From Xestospongia bergquistia (Eukaryota; Porifera; Demospongiae; Haplosclerida; Petrosiidae), in assembly GCA_963965975.1 (NCBI GenBank), contig OZ014418.1:4290775-4354774 (forward strand): a DNA stretch of 64,000 nucleotides, written 5' to 3'. The position numbers and the translations under genes are program-made. How positions within the stretch are numbered: the stretch's first letter is position 1; the number at the start of each line of letters is the position of its first letter. Below, piece by piece: positions 21,646 to 33,500 of this stretch. Under the pieces are notes generated by a model, which saw only the letters and a program-made list of their open reading frames with translations, had not been told where the DNA came from and ran no database searches.

Positions 21646-24600
21646 AGTGTTAGATCAGATATTATTGTTAATAATCGTGTTAATGTCAGTGTTTAGTAAA
21701 TCATATATCATCATGAGTAAATCAGATCTCAGTGTTAGATCAGTTATCATAGTCAGTGTTGGATTAGATATGAGTGTTAAGAATCATGTTGATGTCATTG
21801 AGTAGTAGATCAGATATCAACAGGTGTTAAATTAGGTATCAGTATTAAGAATCATGTTGATGTCAGTGTGTATTAGATCAGATATCAACATGAATAAATC
21901 AGATCTCAGTGTTAGATCAGATATCAAAGTCAACAGTGTTAAGAATCATGTTGATGACTGTATGTAGATCAGATATCAACATTAGTGATTTAGATCTCAG
22001 TGTTAATTCAGATATCGGTATCAGATCAGATATCAGTGTTATGAATCAAATTGATGCCTTTGTAGTAAAATCAGATATAAACATGAGTAAATGAGATTTC
22101 AATGTTAGATCAGCTATCAGCGTTAAGAATCGTGTTAACATCAGTGTGTAGATCATATATCAACATGAGTAAATCAGATCTCAGTGTTAGATCAGATATC
22201 AGTTTGTGTTAAAAAAGATTTAGTGTTAAGAATCATGTTGATGTCTGTTTGCAGTAGATCAGATATCAACATGAGTAAATCAGATCTCAGTGTTAGATCA
22301 GATATCATAGTCAGTGTCAGATTAGATATCAGTGTTAAGGATCATGTTGATGTCAGGGAGTAGTAGATTAGATATCAACATGTGTTAAATCAGGTATCAG
22401 TATTAAGAATTGTGTTGATGTGAGAGTGTATTAGATCAGATATCAACATGAGTAAATAAGATCTCAGTGTTAGATCATATATCATAGTCAGTGTCATTAC
22501 AGATATCAGTGTTAAGAACCATGTTGATGTGTGTGTAGATCGGATATCAACATTAGTAATTTAGATCTCAGTGTTAATTCAGATATCGGTATCAGATTAG
22601 ATGTCAGTGTTATGAATCAAATTGATGTCGCTTTGTACTGACATCAAACGTTTTAATACTGATACCTGATCTAACACTGAGATCTGATTTACTCATCCAT
22701 CTATTCAGATATTTATGAGTTCATCAATCCATCTATCATTTCAATCATCCATCCATCCAATTATTCATTTAACAATCCATCCATCCATTGTTCCATCATT
22801 CATCTATTCTTCCTATCCATATTTGTGCTATTTATTATGCATTTATCCAACTACCCTGTCATTCAGCCATCCACTATTCATCACCAGGGGTACGTGCCCC
22901 CAAAAATGTTACAACATGCTCATTGTGCCCCCCCTTCCACAATTTTTACACTAAAGTATGCAATATGTAGTGAACAATGAAAACACTCATTGCACATATA
23001 ACATAATTGTGGCTATTGTTTATTACAAATGAATGATAGAGTGATGGACATATCAATAAAATCAATGAACAGATGAGTAGATAGACTAATGGAAAGACTG
23101 GTGAACATATGGATTCACAAACAGATATTAATGAGTGCTTTCTTAATGATTGTTCTGTTCTCTTTTTAATATTTTTGTTAAATGGTGTACTTGATACTCA
23201 TGTGTGTAGTCCCTTGTTGCTCCCTCAGTCTTGTTTTGATAAGTGGGTTAGTGGGAATTATGGAAAATCAAAGTAAAAATATTCAAACTGGGGAGTGATT
23301 TGGTCCCCAACAATTAGAATGTCAATCAACCTGGTAAAAACATATCACACCACAACATTGGAGACTAAGAAATATGAAAAGTAATTATTATATTTGTGCA
23401 TGTTTTTAGCAATTTTCTACCCATCCATCAATCCATCCATTTATTATTTACTTCCTCTTTGTCTTTCTGTCTTTGTCTTTCTCTATTGTTCATTATACAA
23501 TGTACATACAACAGGTAAAACAGCTCTTCAAATTACTCAAAATGCTTTAGATGCCTTTGCCATTAATAGTTGTATTGATGCTTATGTAACACATGATGCA
23601 TTAGATGGAGGTGAAGAGGCTATCCTTTATCTCAAGCATGACCCAAACCGGACAGACCAGTTATTATTACAGTGTTTTTGAGTTAATATGCCGAGTTGAA
23701 GGAAGATTTGATGTACCTGGCAATGATTAACATTCATAACAATATGTATCACTCTATTAATCTGTACATTCATTCTATTAATCCATCCATTCATAGGTAT
23801 GGTACTCATATCTGCCAGTCTTTTTTAACCCATAGGGTCTGTCCTTTCTCCTTTACCCAGTCTTCTCCCTCCACCAATTCTCTCTGATTTCCCAACCATT
23901 GAAGAAATCAATACTGGTCACCATACCAGCTTGTCTATCAGCTATGAATGACTCTGGGTCCCCTACTACTTTTTATCACAACTGATTCTCCTACCCACTA
24001 ACTACACAACTGATGCTCCCTCTCTATCATACTCTCTTTTCTCTTACGTCTATTTTAACATAAACGAAATGATAGTATTTTAAAAAAACAAACTCAAACA
24101 AACATCTATTCTTTATTACCAGCTGATAAACTCTCACCTGGAACTACTAACAACACTTCTCATTTGTACTTATTAATAGGGTGTGGCCACACCCAATGGC
24201 TTGAGAGCCAAGACCCAAATGATCCTACTAAAAATTTATTCCAGATGTAGTCACAGACATTTCTCCATGTACCACTAACATCATGGAAAGAATCTGAAGA
24301 GAGTGCAATGCATGAAGAGGGTATGGTTCTGTTATTAGCTGTTGCTAAGAAACATAGTTCATTTGTTCCTCAACATCAATTTTTATTAGGATTGATTGGC
24401 CATGGCAAGGTAAGAGAGTTAACCAAGAATATTTATACATAGTAGCTAGTTGTCACTGGGAAGCTATTCCGCCTTTGGTATTATTGGGAGGGGCCAGGGA
24501 TTATTACTTCTATACACAATAAACTATTTCACTTTGTCTTCCAGTTTGAATTATGGATGTATAACATTTCAGAAGCTAGAGTAAAACATTTTAAGAACAG

Positions 24601-25061
24601 AGATAGTGGAATGGCAAAAAACTCGAGTTGATTTTCTGCAACATCTGCTGACTCAGAAAAGTGGGCGTATTTCATCATAATTATAACTGGAAAAGACATG
24701 ACATCTTTGGTACCAGCTGCTGTAAAATATTGCAGTACTTTACAGAATAATTCAATGTTAATAAATGAGAGTGCTCCTGCATGAAATAATGTAATGATGA
24801 GGAAGATGGATTGAATGGTGGGATAGGTGGATCAATGGATGGATGGACTTGTATTGTATTTTTCTTGTCTTAGTTGAAATCATCTCATCTTTTGCTCCAA
24901 CAACCTTAAGTAACTACTCAAGTTGACAAGCTGACTTGGACTCTTTCTACCGAGATCAAGAACCTCTCTCCTATATCTCTTAAATCACCTGATCATATTA
25001 TACACCATGGAAAACACCATGGAAAACAGTCTCAAGAAATGTACAAAGAATTATATAATTG

Positions 25062-25101
<40 letters not shown>

Positions 25102-25119
25102 TAGTTTTAACATCAGAAT
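21646..25119. repeat. 3474-bp tandem unit, copy 3
   Basis: Third copy at offset 6948. Satellite part 21646-22638, inverted monomer 22639-22696, exon relics 23515-25062, CT run 25065-25097. At 25120 the sequence continues AGTGTTGGATATTATATG instead of AGTGTTAGATCAGATATT, so the array ends at a junction sharing AGTGTT and GATATTAT with satellite B. Confidence 0.95.
23515..25062 (+). pseudogene. Host-gene exon relics, unit copy 3
   Basis: Relics at 23515-23730, 23797-23938, 24180-24409, 24545-24680 and 24874-25062, each with the same lesions as in copies 1 and 2. Confidence 0.5.
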
Positions 25120-25249
25120 AGTGTTGGATATTATATGAGAGAGGACAAACCTCATGGAAATCTAAACCTGCATGACTTGTTGGACCAGTTTTGACAACGT
25201 TATAAATACCCTCCTAATTTATAAGAAATGAAATATGTAAAGGTAGTTT

Positions 25250-25625
25250 AGATGCATCATCAAACTATGGTATATCTTGAACACTTACAACAATAGCAAA
25301 ACTGGCTTTTTAGTATTGTGTCAGCTGGTAGAAAGTAGAAAGACCCTTATGATGCATTGATTTCAAATTGGAACATTAAGTAATCAAAGTCTTTGTGAAG
25401 GCTATTAACAATAAATTTAGCCATATCAGAGGCATCTTCAACAATTCCAGTCATTACAGTACAATTCAAATACCTTGTTTCACCTGTTTTAGGATCCATC
25501 TAGCAGAGTAATCTTTCATACTAAAATCAGTATGCTGACAGCTGTGCTCATCACCTTCATCATCGGTTCTAAAAGGGGTACTTTCTAAAATTAGATGCAT
25601 AACTTTTGTAATTGGGTAACATTCA
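25250..25625 (-). pseudogene. Unrecognised minus-strand gene relic, copy 1
   Basis: On the minus strand from about 25560: DDEGDEHSCQHTDFSMK and DYSARW, then in a shifted frame from 25499 MDPKTGETRYLNCTVM, TGIVEDASDMAKFIVNS, LHKDFDYLMFQFE. A further shift leads into MHHKGLSTFYQLTQY, a TAA, and KASFAIV before a GTAAGT donor near 25291. At least two shifts and one stop. The 3' part and the flanks are duplicated at 38195-38520, which lacks the middle. Acidic start and mixed helical/strand composition; family unknown. Confidence 0.5.
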
Positions 25626-25729
25626 CACCATGATCATGATGGATATGTAATAATACACTAACAGATACACCTTTATAATACTTTCAAATTATACATACAT
25701 ATATATGTAATGTTTTGTATTGCATTTAG

Positions 25730-25860
25730 TACAAACTATAGATTATACAACTACTGCTTAATGAAATCTCTTCTTGAAATTGAGAACTATAGACTCAGTC
25801 AAGCAAATGAACTGAAGTAGCTGGAAGATGAACAGACAAAGTACACAATAATTACATGAA
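25730..25860 (+). pseudogene. Coiled-coil-like exon relic
   Basis: After TATTGCATTTAG the frame reads TNYRLYNYCLMKSLLEIEN then YRLSQANELK, a TAG, LEDEQTKYTIIT and TGA. Heptad-like Leu/Ile spacing with Glu/Lys suggests a coiled coil. No second copy was seen and the parent gene is unknown. Confidence 0.35.
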
Positions 25861-26708
25861 ATATATATTTACCAATTCTTGTAGTGATTAAAATGTTGTT
25901 TTTTGTTTGTGAGTAATATCACATGCATGTCTAATGGTGTTTAGCAAGACTTTTCGGAATATTACCATTTCTAACATCTAAATAGTGCTCACAATAGTGC
26001 AATACTTTCTGTAGGCTGTATTTAACAGTATTGAAGACTTAGTGACAGAAAACACTTGTATTGATGACATGGTTGAATGATATATTGAAGGTATATTACC
26101 AAGAATACAGCTACAGTACAATAAAAATTGTTTGTGAATGTTAATATTACATTGATCAAGAGATTAAATAAGTAAATAGTTTATGAATTTTGGTTCTGGA
26201 GGAAAGAGGATTGCATACTTCAAGGTCATCATAATATAACATAATTTCCAAAACAGTGGAAATAATACAGAACGAAGGATGCTCTTTGTAAGACTTGCCA
26301 TCGCATACATCTCACATTAGCCCATCTGTCCTTTGATAGCTTGTAAATATCTAATTAATATGCATGCTACTAAATTCACATGTAGATGTGTTATTGTTCT
26401 AACCTCAGTATAGATCTTAAGGACAAAAGACTCCAGAAATAGATTATCATAGACCCTTTTTGTGAAATTTCAGAAGCCATTTTCCTTTACTCCTTTTACA
26501 AATAAGCTTTTCTCCAATCATTCTCTTATGGCTCCTAAAATGAACAATAAGGAACTTTATATGTATATGTGTGTATATTCATGTCTATATGTATCCTACT
26601 CTGGTCATTTAAACAATCAGCTTTGGAAACAACAAATAGGGGGTGTGGTTTATTTGCATCTTTCATACGAGGATCCTTTTGTTCCTCAGACACAAATCAT
26701 GTATCATG
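25861..26708. other. AT-rich DNA without a supported gene
   Basis: A 92-codon frame at 26462-26740 has low-complexity Tyr/Met runs at its start and a more protein-like end (SYEDPFVPQTQIMYHGS). It crosses into the next duplication and has no splice or homology support, so it is not called a gene. Confidence 0.5.
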
Positions 26709-27440
26709 GAAGTGCTCTTAAAGCTTCACTATTATGGTAGATACCTCTATAGTACTGCTTCATTCATCTATCCACCCATCCATTGATAAGGTAATAGGAT
26801 GTTGTATTTGAGATGGTTTCTTTATAAAGTCTACTATGAGAGTTACTGGTAAGTCTCTCACATAAAAATATATCAATTTGACAGTCCTTTGTCTAGATTC
26901 TCAAATTGAAGTGGTTATGGTGTACCCATCCAATCAGATATTACTATTGAATGCAATATTCCACCTGTGAGTGTTTAATGTCCCTTCCATGAATCTATCC
27001 ATCCATTTTCTATTTGATGTATCCATTCATCAGTCTATTAATCTATTCATCCCACCCATTTATTCATTTATTTAATCAATGAATTCATTCATTCTTTTAT
27101 AGCGCTGGCCTCTTATTGACTTTACCTGTTCAATCGTGGTGACATTCTCATTTCAAGCTTCTTATCCATTTGTTATCATTGAAGTACTCTTAAAGCTTCA
27201 CTATTATTGTAAATACCTCTATAGTACTGCTTCATTCATCTATCTACCCATCCATTGATAAGGTAATAGGATGTTGTATTCGATATGGTTTCTTTATAAA
27301 GTCTACTATGAGAGTTACTGGTAAGTCTCTCACATAAAAATATATCAATGCATTCATTCATTCTTTTATAGCGCTGGCCTCTTATTGACTTTTACCTGTT
27401 CACTGGTGGTGACATTCTCATTTGAAGCTTCTTATCCTAT
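26709..27440. repeat. 472-bp tandem duplication, second copy internally deleted
   Basis: 26709-26877 repeats at 27181-27349 (offset 472). 27084-27180 repeats at 27343-27440 (offset 259). This fits one 472-bp tandem duplication followed by loss of about 213 bp from the second copy. Both copies hold an exon-like piece after TTCTTTTATAG (WPLIDFTCSIVVTFSF in the first); the second has an extra T that shifts the frame. Confidence 0.85.
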
Positions 27441-27743
27441 TGTTAGAGACATCAAAAACTTTCAGGGCCTCAATCAGTCTACTCTTACCATCGCAACAGA
27501 TGTCACATTATTATTAATTTTATATTGCACAACTCCTCTGAAATGACTCAATAACAATAATATTAAAGGTATTTGTTACCTAGCAACCATTAACACACTA
27601 ATTTATTTTTGCTGTTTGTCCATTCAAAATTTGAATCAAAAAATTATGTTGTATTTTAGCATAGGTTGGTGTGATATTGTGGGTGGAGCCACAATATACG
27701 ATTGTTCTTGCTGCACCATCTGGTCTTTAATATCTTGTTGTAG
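27441..27743. other. Non-coding, probably intronic
   Basis: AT-rich, no repeat family recognised. It ends in a TTGTTGTAG acceptor that starts the micro-exon at 27744. Confidence 0.5.
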
Positions 27744-28068
27744 AAAAAGTAGTGGACATTCCTTATAAGGTAAACCAGGAACCCCTCCACCTCTCTTGTA
27801 TCCATGCATCCATTCACCTCTTCAATACATCAAAAGACCATTCATTTATTTAACCATTTTTCCTCTTCTTCTGTAGATCCATTCTGTTGATATTGAGGTC
27901 CTAACAAGTTTTCTAGAACAATATTCTGCTGGTTTAATACCTACTCTATTTCCTTCTCTATCTTTCTTCACCTTTAGACTAAAAAACTGTATATGCGACT
28001 ATTTTGAAGAGCTGATAACAGGGAAACTAGTCCAGTTTAAACACTCATCACTTTACTCCAAGTCTTAA
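27744..28068 (+). CDS. Two exons of an unrecognised spliced gene
   Basis: A 26-base exon (27744-27769) between TTGTTGTAG and GTAAAC encodes KVVDIPYK. A 107-bp intron with CATC repeats and a strong TTTTTCCTCTTCTTCTGTAG tract follows. The second exon 27877-28068 continues in phase: IHSVDIEVLTSFLEQYS, AGLIPTLFPSLSFFTF, RLKNCICDYFEELITGK, LVQFKHSSLYSKS, TAA. No internal stop in 63 codons, unusual for this window. Upstream exons and function unknown; it may be the end of a gene or the intact tail of a decayed one. Confidence 0.45.
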
Positions 28069-28114
28069 GTTACAGCATACACTTTCTCAGCATTTATAGA
28101 AGGTGAGAAAAAAT

Positions 28115-28769
28115 GGGTTCTTCCCATAATGTCTAATCCCAGAATGTCTAATCCCATAATGTCTAAGGAAATGTGAAAGTGTCCCAAAATGTCTAACTAG
28201 TGTTAATTTAATGTTAACATAGTGTTAATTAATCTAAGTGTATCTCTAAAGAGTTCAGCACAAGTTAGTAATCAAAAGAAAGTACACAATGGCTTTAACT
28301 AGATAAAAATGATTCTAATGTTCTGATGCCTCCTGTGAACTCTTCCATCAATTTCTTGATGGTCTCCTCATGTCTCACCACCTTGCTCTTCTTAGCTCTC
28401 ACTCTCTCAGGGTTGACTGCATGGGTGTGTCCATTTGTTTGCTGTAGTATGTCTGTACCAAGTGTAGTGATTCTAGCAGCACATGATCTCTTGTGGCATC
28501 TCCAGTAGCAGGTTCCATTGTCTAGTTTTATGTTTAGAGTGAATCTGCAGCCATCCCATAGTAGTGATTGTCCTCCTTTCTGATTTGTAATAAATTCCAT
28601 GATTGATATTTGAAATGGGTTCTGGCAACCCTACCTTTTATCCCAGAGAGTACCTGTCAAAAACTCTGGTGCTAATTGATCAAAGCATTAGACATTTTGG
28701 GACATTTCCACATTTCCTTAGACATTATGGGATTAGACATTTTGGGATTAGACATTATGGGAATAATCC
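28115..28769 (-). mobile_element. TIR transposon with FLYWCH ORF, 655 bp (MULE-like)
   Basis: 82-bp terminal inverted repeats at 28115-28196 and 28688-28769, starting GGGTTCTTCCCATAATGTC versus GGATTATTCCCATAATGTC, with only a handful of mismatches. They begin exactly at an 8-bp target duplication GAAAAAAT (28107-28114 and 28770-28777). Each TIR contains an internal repeat of the type TAATCCCATAATGTC. FLYWCH fingers occur in many Mutator-like (MULE) elements, which make 8-10 bp duplications, so that assignment is preferred. With no transposase it must be mobilised in trans, if at all. Confidence 0.93.
28295..28600 (-). CDS. FLYWCH zinc-finger protein, 101 aa
   Basis: Intact minus-strand ORF inside the TIR element. 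Residues 1-62 form a FLYWCH finger: FITNQKGG, LLWDGCRF at 13-20, CYWRCHKRSC at 31-40, GHTH at 57-60. The likely zinc ligands are Cys35, Cys40, His58 and His60, and the YW core is intact. The tail is basic then helical (RVRAKKSKVVRHEETIKK). FLYWCH domains bind DNA or nucleic acid and occur in transposon-encoded and domesticated proteins. The full conserved core in a short element suggests it is young or under selection. No promoter or intron was identified; the start chosen is the only Met before the domain. Confidence 0.8.
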   Translation of the reverse strand: MEFITNQKGGQSLLWDGCRFTLNIKLDNGTCYWRCHKRSCAARITTLGTDILQQTNGHTHAVNPERVRAKKSKVVRHEETIKKLMEEFTGGIRTLESFLSS

Positions 28770-28777
28770 GAAAAAAT

Positions 28778-29218
28778 TATTGACTAACAATAAAAGCTAT
28801 CAATTGACTATAAAATAAATGATAATTCAAAATTAGTTACCTATCGTTATACATAGTAATTTATAAAAAGTTTAATAATTGAGTATGTTTAAATTTTATT
28901 TCGAAACTTATTATATGGGTGTGGCTTAGAAAATTACTAATGAAAGCATTCAAAATTATTAATTTTAGTGATAGATGTAGTACATTATATATAATGAATA
29001 GTAAGAATTAATGAATCTAAATTTAGTTTCTGAAAAATAAAAATATTATTTCATACAAATTTTAGCATATATTTTTAGAACTTTATTCTCACATTTAATT
29101 TTTAAGTTTTAGTTTTCCCTATTCTTCTTTAGATAAGTCATAATCTGATCCTATTACCCTTGACATCTTATCCTATTACATTTGACAACTGTTCCCCTCC
29201 TAACTGTTTCTTGCATAG
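28778..29218. other. AT-rich DNA without a supported gene
   Basis: Very AT-rich with no ORF, repeat array or known element seen. It ends with a pyrimidine-rich TAACTGTTTCTTGCATAG acceptor-like tract. Confidence 0.6.
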
Positions 29219-29329
29219 TGGGGCCTCAATGAGTATTCCTGTACAAGAACCACTTTGTGTATGAAGAGGCTAATCCAGTCGAACAAGTTAAACTTGTTTG
29301 TCCAGTTACGGAAGTTATTTCAAGAGTGA
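29219..29329 (+). pseudogene. Exon-like open frame
   Basis: After CTGTTTCTTGCATAG: WGLNEYSCTRTTLCMK then RLIQSNKLNLFVQLRKLFQE, TGA. An overlapping frame over the same bases is also open (NPVEQVKLVCPVTEV), so the true frame is uncertain. No donor was found near the end. Confidence 0.35.
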
Positions 29330-29503
29330 TCAAAGTTGTTGTGGTGATGTTTTGCTTACAGTGAACAAGAAAGTCTTTCTCTAATTTTTATGCCATGTTT
29401 CCTATGCCCCACCCATCAATCTCAACTCAAGGGACTTATTGTTTTCCAATGGTACTTATGTGCACTAATCTAACAATCCTCCTTGGCCGAAAAGAGCATA
29501 TAG

Positions 29504-29877
29504 GTGGATTTCAGCCCCTCCCACCTGACATATATATATATTAACAAGTTGTTTTCAAACAAAGATCAGACAGTTGCCACACCCACTATATTATTGGCTC
29601 TTGGTGATAAATTACATGCTGTAGATTATATTCATTCAATGCACACTATAATCCAACATGATGATGTCCTGTCCACCCAATATAACTTGGAACAAGATTG
29701 AATATTTGTGACTACACTGATATTGTTATGAATGTTACTCCATTGCTAATAGCAATATGCAAGGATCCCAAATTTGTAGACCAAACCACAGAAACATTAG
29801 CGTCACACTTCTTGAAATGCTCAGAGACCAGAAACAAACTTCATCTGTTAGTGATGTCTGCTTTATTGGTTGATTGA
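29504..29877 (+). pseudogene. Unrecognised gene relic with one frameshift
   Basis: The first frame gives VATPTILLALGDKLHAVD, YIHSMHTIIQHDDVLST, ending at TGA near 29700. Overlapping it, the next frame continues GTRLNICDYTDIVMNVT, PLLIAICKDPKFVDQT, TETLASHFLKCSETRNK, LHLLVMSALLVD to TGA at 29875. The helical, Leu-rich content resembles a HEAT- or ankyrin-like scaffold, but no repeat could be fixed, so no function is assigned. Confidence 0.45.
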
Positions 29878-30104
29878 AGTTTAAGAAGAAGGAATGTCAA
29901 CGAAGAGAAAGTGAAGTAAAGGAAATATTCTTATCATTTCTACAAAAATTATATTACAATTCAATTGAAGGTGTGGGCAGATACTTTTAGCACTTGGAAC
30001 ATCACACAAAAATACCTAATGAGAGAGAAGTGAGCTGTCTGTTCGTTCACTCATTAATTCATTAGTCCATTCATTCCTCCATCTATCCATTCATTTCCTT
30101 TTAG

Positions 30105-30308
30105 TCAACTATTATACATGATGATAGAGAATCCCTTGAATTACTTCCACTTATACCAAAGTCCTACTCCAAGACATTTACCCTCAAACTAGATGACACA
30201 GATAATGAAGATGAGATGATTGACCTAGAACTGTTATTATCACCTTCATCAGAAACTAGTCACTGTCCCAGTCTCCATGTAAACCACACCTTTTATTTCT
30301 ACATTTAA
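30105..30308 (+). CDS. Open exon with acidic segment
   Basis: After CATTTCCTTTTAG the frame is open for 67 codons: STIIHDDRESLELLPLIP, KSYSKTFTLKLDDTDN, EDEMIDLELLLSPSSETS, HCPSLHV, to TAA. A GTAAAC donor at 30279 would make it an internal exon of 174 bases. Acidic/Ser-rich, consistent with a regulatory tail; no family recognised. It may belong with 29504-29877, 164 bp of CATT-rich intron upstream being plausible. Confidence 0.42.
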   Translation, partial: STIIHDDRESLELLPLIPKSYSKTFTLKLDDTDNEDEMIDLELLLSPSSETSHCPSLHVNHTFYFYI

Positions 30309-30547
30309 GTTACACATTAAAACATAACTCCATTGAAGATAATGCAGAACAGAAGATAATTAAAGATGGCAGAATTCCTCTCTGCTTAAGTAAATTCATT
30401 TTATATTGAAATATTTTTATATCTAATAAATGCATTTTAAATATTTAACAAAGGATTTACATATCAATGTTATGTGTACACTACATATACTATATATGCC
30501 AATGGATAACACTAACAATGATCTCTTTATTTATTACTGTGCTCTCT
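30309..30547. other. AT-rich spacer before satellite B
   Basis: Nothing recognised. It joins satellite B abruptly at GTTTTAACTCTGATATAAG. Confidence 0.5.
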
Positions 30548-33500
30548 GTTTTAACTCTGATATAAGTTTGTGTTAAATCAGATGTTAGTGTTAAGAATCA
30601 TGTCAATGTCTGTGTTGTAGATCAGATATAAACAAAAGTAAATCAGATCTCAGTCTTTGATCAGGTATCATAGTCAGTATCAGATAAGATATCAGTGTTA
30701 AGAATCATGTTGATGTCAGTGTCCAGTAGATCAGTTATCAACAGGTGTTAGAACAGGTATCTGTGCTAAAAATCACGTTGATGTGAGTGTGTAGATAATA
30801 TTCCAAAATGAGTAAATCATATATCAGCATTAGATCAGATATTAGATGATAGTGTTAAGAACTATGTTGATGTCAGTGTATAGAAGATCAGGTATCAACA
30901 AGAGTAAATAAAATATCAGCGTTAGATCAGGTAACAGTGTTAAGAATCGTGTTAATGTCAGTGTGTAGTAGTTCATAAATCAACATGATTAAATCAGATC
31001 CCAGTGTTGGATCATTTTGTGTCAAATCATATATGTTAGTGTTAATAATCATGTTAATGTCTGTTTGCAGTAGATCAGATATCAACATGAGTAAATCAGA
31101 TCAGCGTTAGATCAGATGTCATAGTCAGTGTCAGATGAGATATCAGTGTTAAGAATAATATTGATATCAGTGAGTAGTAGATCACATATCAACAGGAGTT
31201 AGATCAGGTATCAGTTTGTGTTAAATCAGACGTTAGTTTTAAGAATCATGCTGATGTCTGTTTGCAGTAGATCAGATATCAACATGAGTAAAACAGATCT
31301 GTTAGATCAGATATTATAGTCAGTGTCTGATGAGATATCAGTGTTAAGAATAATGTTGATGTCAGTGTGTAGCAGATCAGATATCAACAGGTGTTAGATG
31401 AGCTTTCAGGGTTAAGAATTGTGTTGATGTTAGTGTGTAATAGATCAGATATCAATAAGAGCAAATCAGATCTCAGTGTTAGATCAGATATAATAGTCAG
31501 TGTCAGATCAGATATCAGTGTTAAAAATCATGTTGATATCTGTGTGTGTATCATATATCAACATTAGAAATTTCGATCTCAGTGTTAGATCAGGTGTTAC
31601 ATCAGGTATCAGTGTTAAGAATCATGTTAATGTTAGTGTTTAGTAAATCATATATCAACATGAGTAAATCAGATCATAGTGATAGATCAGATATCAGTTT
31701 ATGTGAAGTCAGATGTTAGTTTTGAGAATCACGTTGACGTCTTTTTGCAGTAGATCAGATATCAACATGAGTAAATCAAATCTCAGTTAGATCAGACATC
31801 ATAGTCAGTGTCAGCTGAGTTATCAGTGTTAAGAATCATGTTGATGTCAGTGTTTAGTAGATCAATTATGAACTGGTGTTAGATCAGGTATCAGTGTTAA
31901 AAATTCTGTTGATGTCAGTGTGTAGTAGATCATATATGAACATGAGTAAATCAGATCTTAGTGTTAGATCAGATGTAATAGTCAGTGTTAAGAATCCTGT
32001 TGATGTCTGTGTGTATATCAGATATCAATATTAGCAATTTAGATTTCAGTGTTAATTCAAATATTGTTATGAGATCAGATATCAGTGTTCAGAATCAAAT
32101 TGATACTGCTTTCTAGTAAAAACAGATATTAACGTGAGTAAATCAGATCTCGGTGTTGGATCAGATATCAGTTTGTTTTAAGTCAGATGTTATTGTTAAG
32201 AACCATGTTGACGTGTCTTTGCGGTACATCAGATATCAACATGAGTAAATCAGATGTCACTGTTAGATCAGGTATCATAATCAGTGTAAGATATCAGTGT
32301 TAAAAATTATGTTGACATCAGTGTGTACTAGATCAGATATCAACAAGAGTAAATCAGGTTGCAGTGTTAGATCAGGTATCAGCATTAAGAATCGTGTTGA
32401 TGTCAGTGTGTAGTAGATCATATATGAATGTGCATAAATCAGATCTTAGTGTTAGATCAGATATCCATTTGTGTTAGTCTTAAGAATCATGTTGATGTCT
32501 GTTTTCAATACACCAGATATCAAGATGAGTAAACTCAGATCTCAGTGTTAGATCAGATATCATAATCAGTGTGAGATCATATATCAGTGTCAAGAATCGT
32601 GTTGATGTCAGTGTGTAGTAGATGAGATATCAGCAAGAGTAAATCAGATCTCAGTGTTGAATCAGATGTCAGTTTATATTAAATAAGATGTTACTGTGAA
32701 GAATCATGTTGATGTCTTTTTGCACTAGGTCAATTATCGACAAGAGTAGATCAGATCTCAGTGTTAAATAAGATATCAGTTTATATTAAATCAGATGTTA
32801 CTGTGAATAATCATGTTGATGTCCTTTTGCAGTAGGTCAATTATCAACATGATTAAATCAGATCTCAGTGTTAGATCAGACATCAAAGTTAGTGTCAGAT
32901 GAGATGTCAGTGTTAAGTATCATGTTCATATTAGTGTGTAGTAGATCACATATAAACATATGTTAGATCAAGTATTAGTGTTAACAATCGTGTTGATGTC
33001 AATGTAGATCAGATATCAACAAGAGTAAATCAGATATTGGTATTAGATTAAGTATCAGTGTTAAAAATCATGTTGATGTCAGTGTGTAGTAGATCAGATA
33101 TCAACAGGAGTTAGATCATGTATCAGTGTTAAGAATCATGTTGATCAGTTTGTAGTACTTGAGATGTCAATAAGAGTGAATCAGGTCTATGTTTTTAGAT
33201 CATGTATCAGTTTTAAGAATCGTGTTAATGTCAGTGTGTGGTAGATCATATATCAACATGAATAAGTCAGATCTGTATTAAATCAGGTGTTACTGTTTAG
33301 AATCATGTTGATGTCTGTTTGAAGTAGATCAAATATCAACATGAGTAAACCAGATCTCAGTGTTAGATCAGATATCAAAGTTAGTGTCAGATGAGATATC
33401 AGTGATAAGAATTATGTTGAAGTTAGATCATTGAAGGATTAGATCTAAACAGGTGTTAGATCAGGTATCAGTGTCAAGAATTGTGTTGATTTCAATCTGT

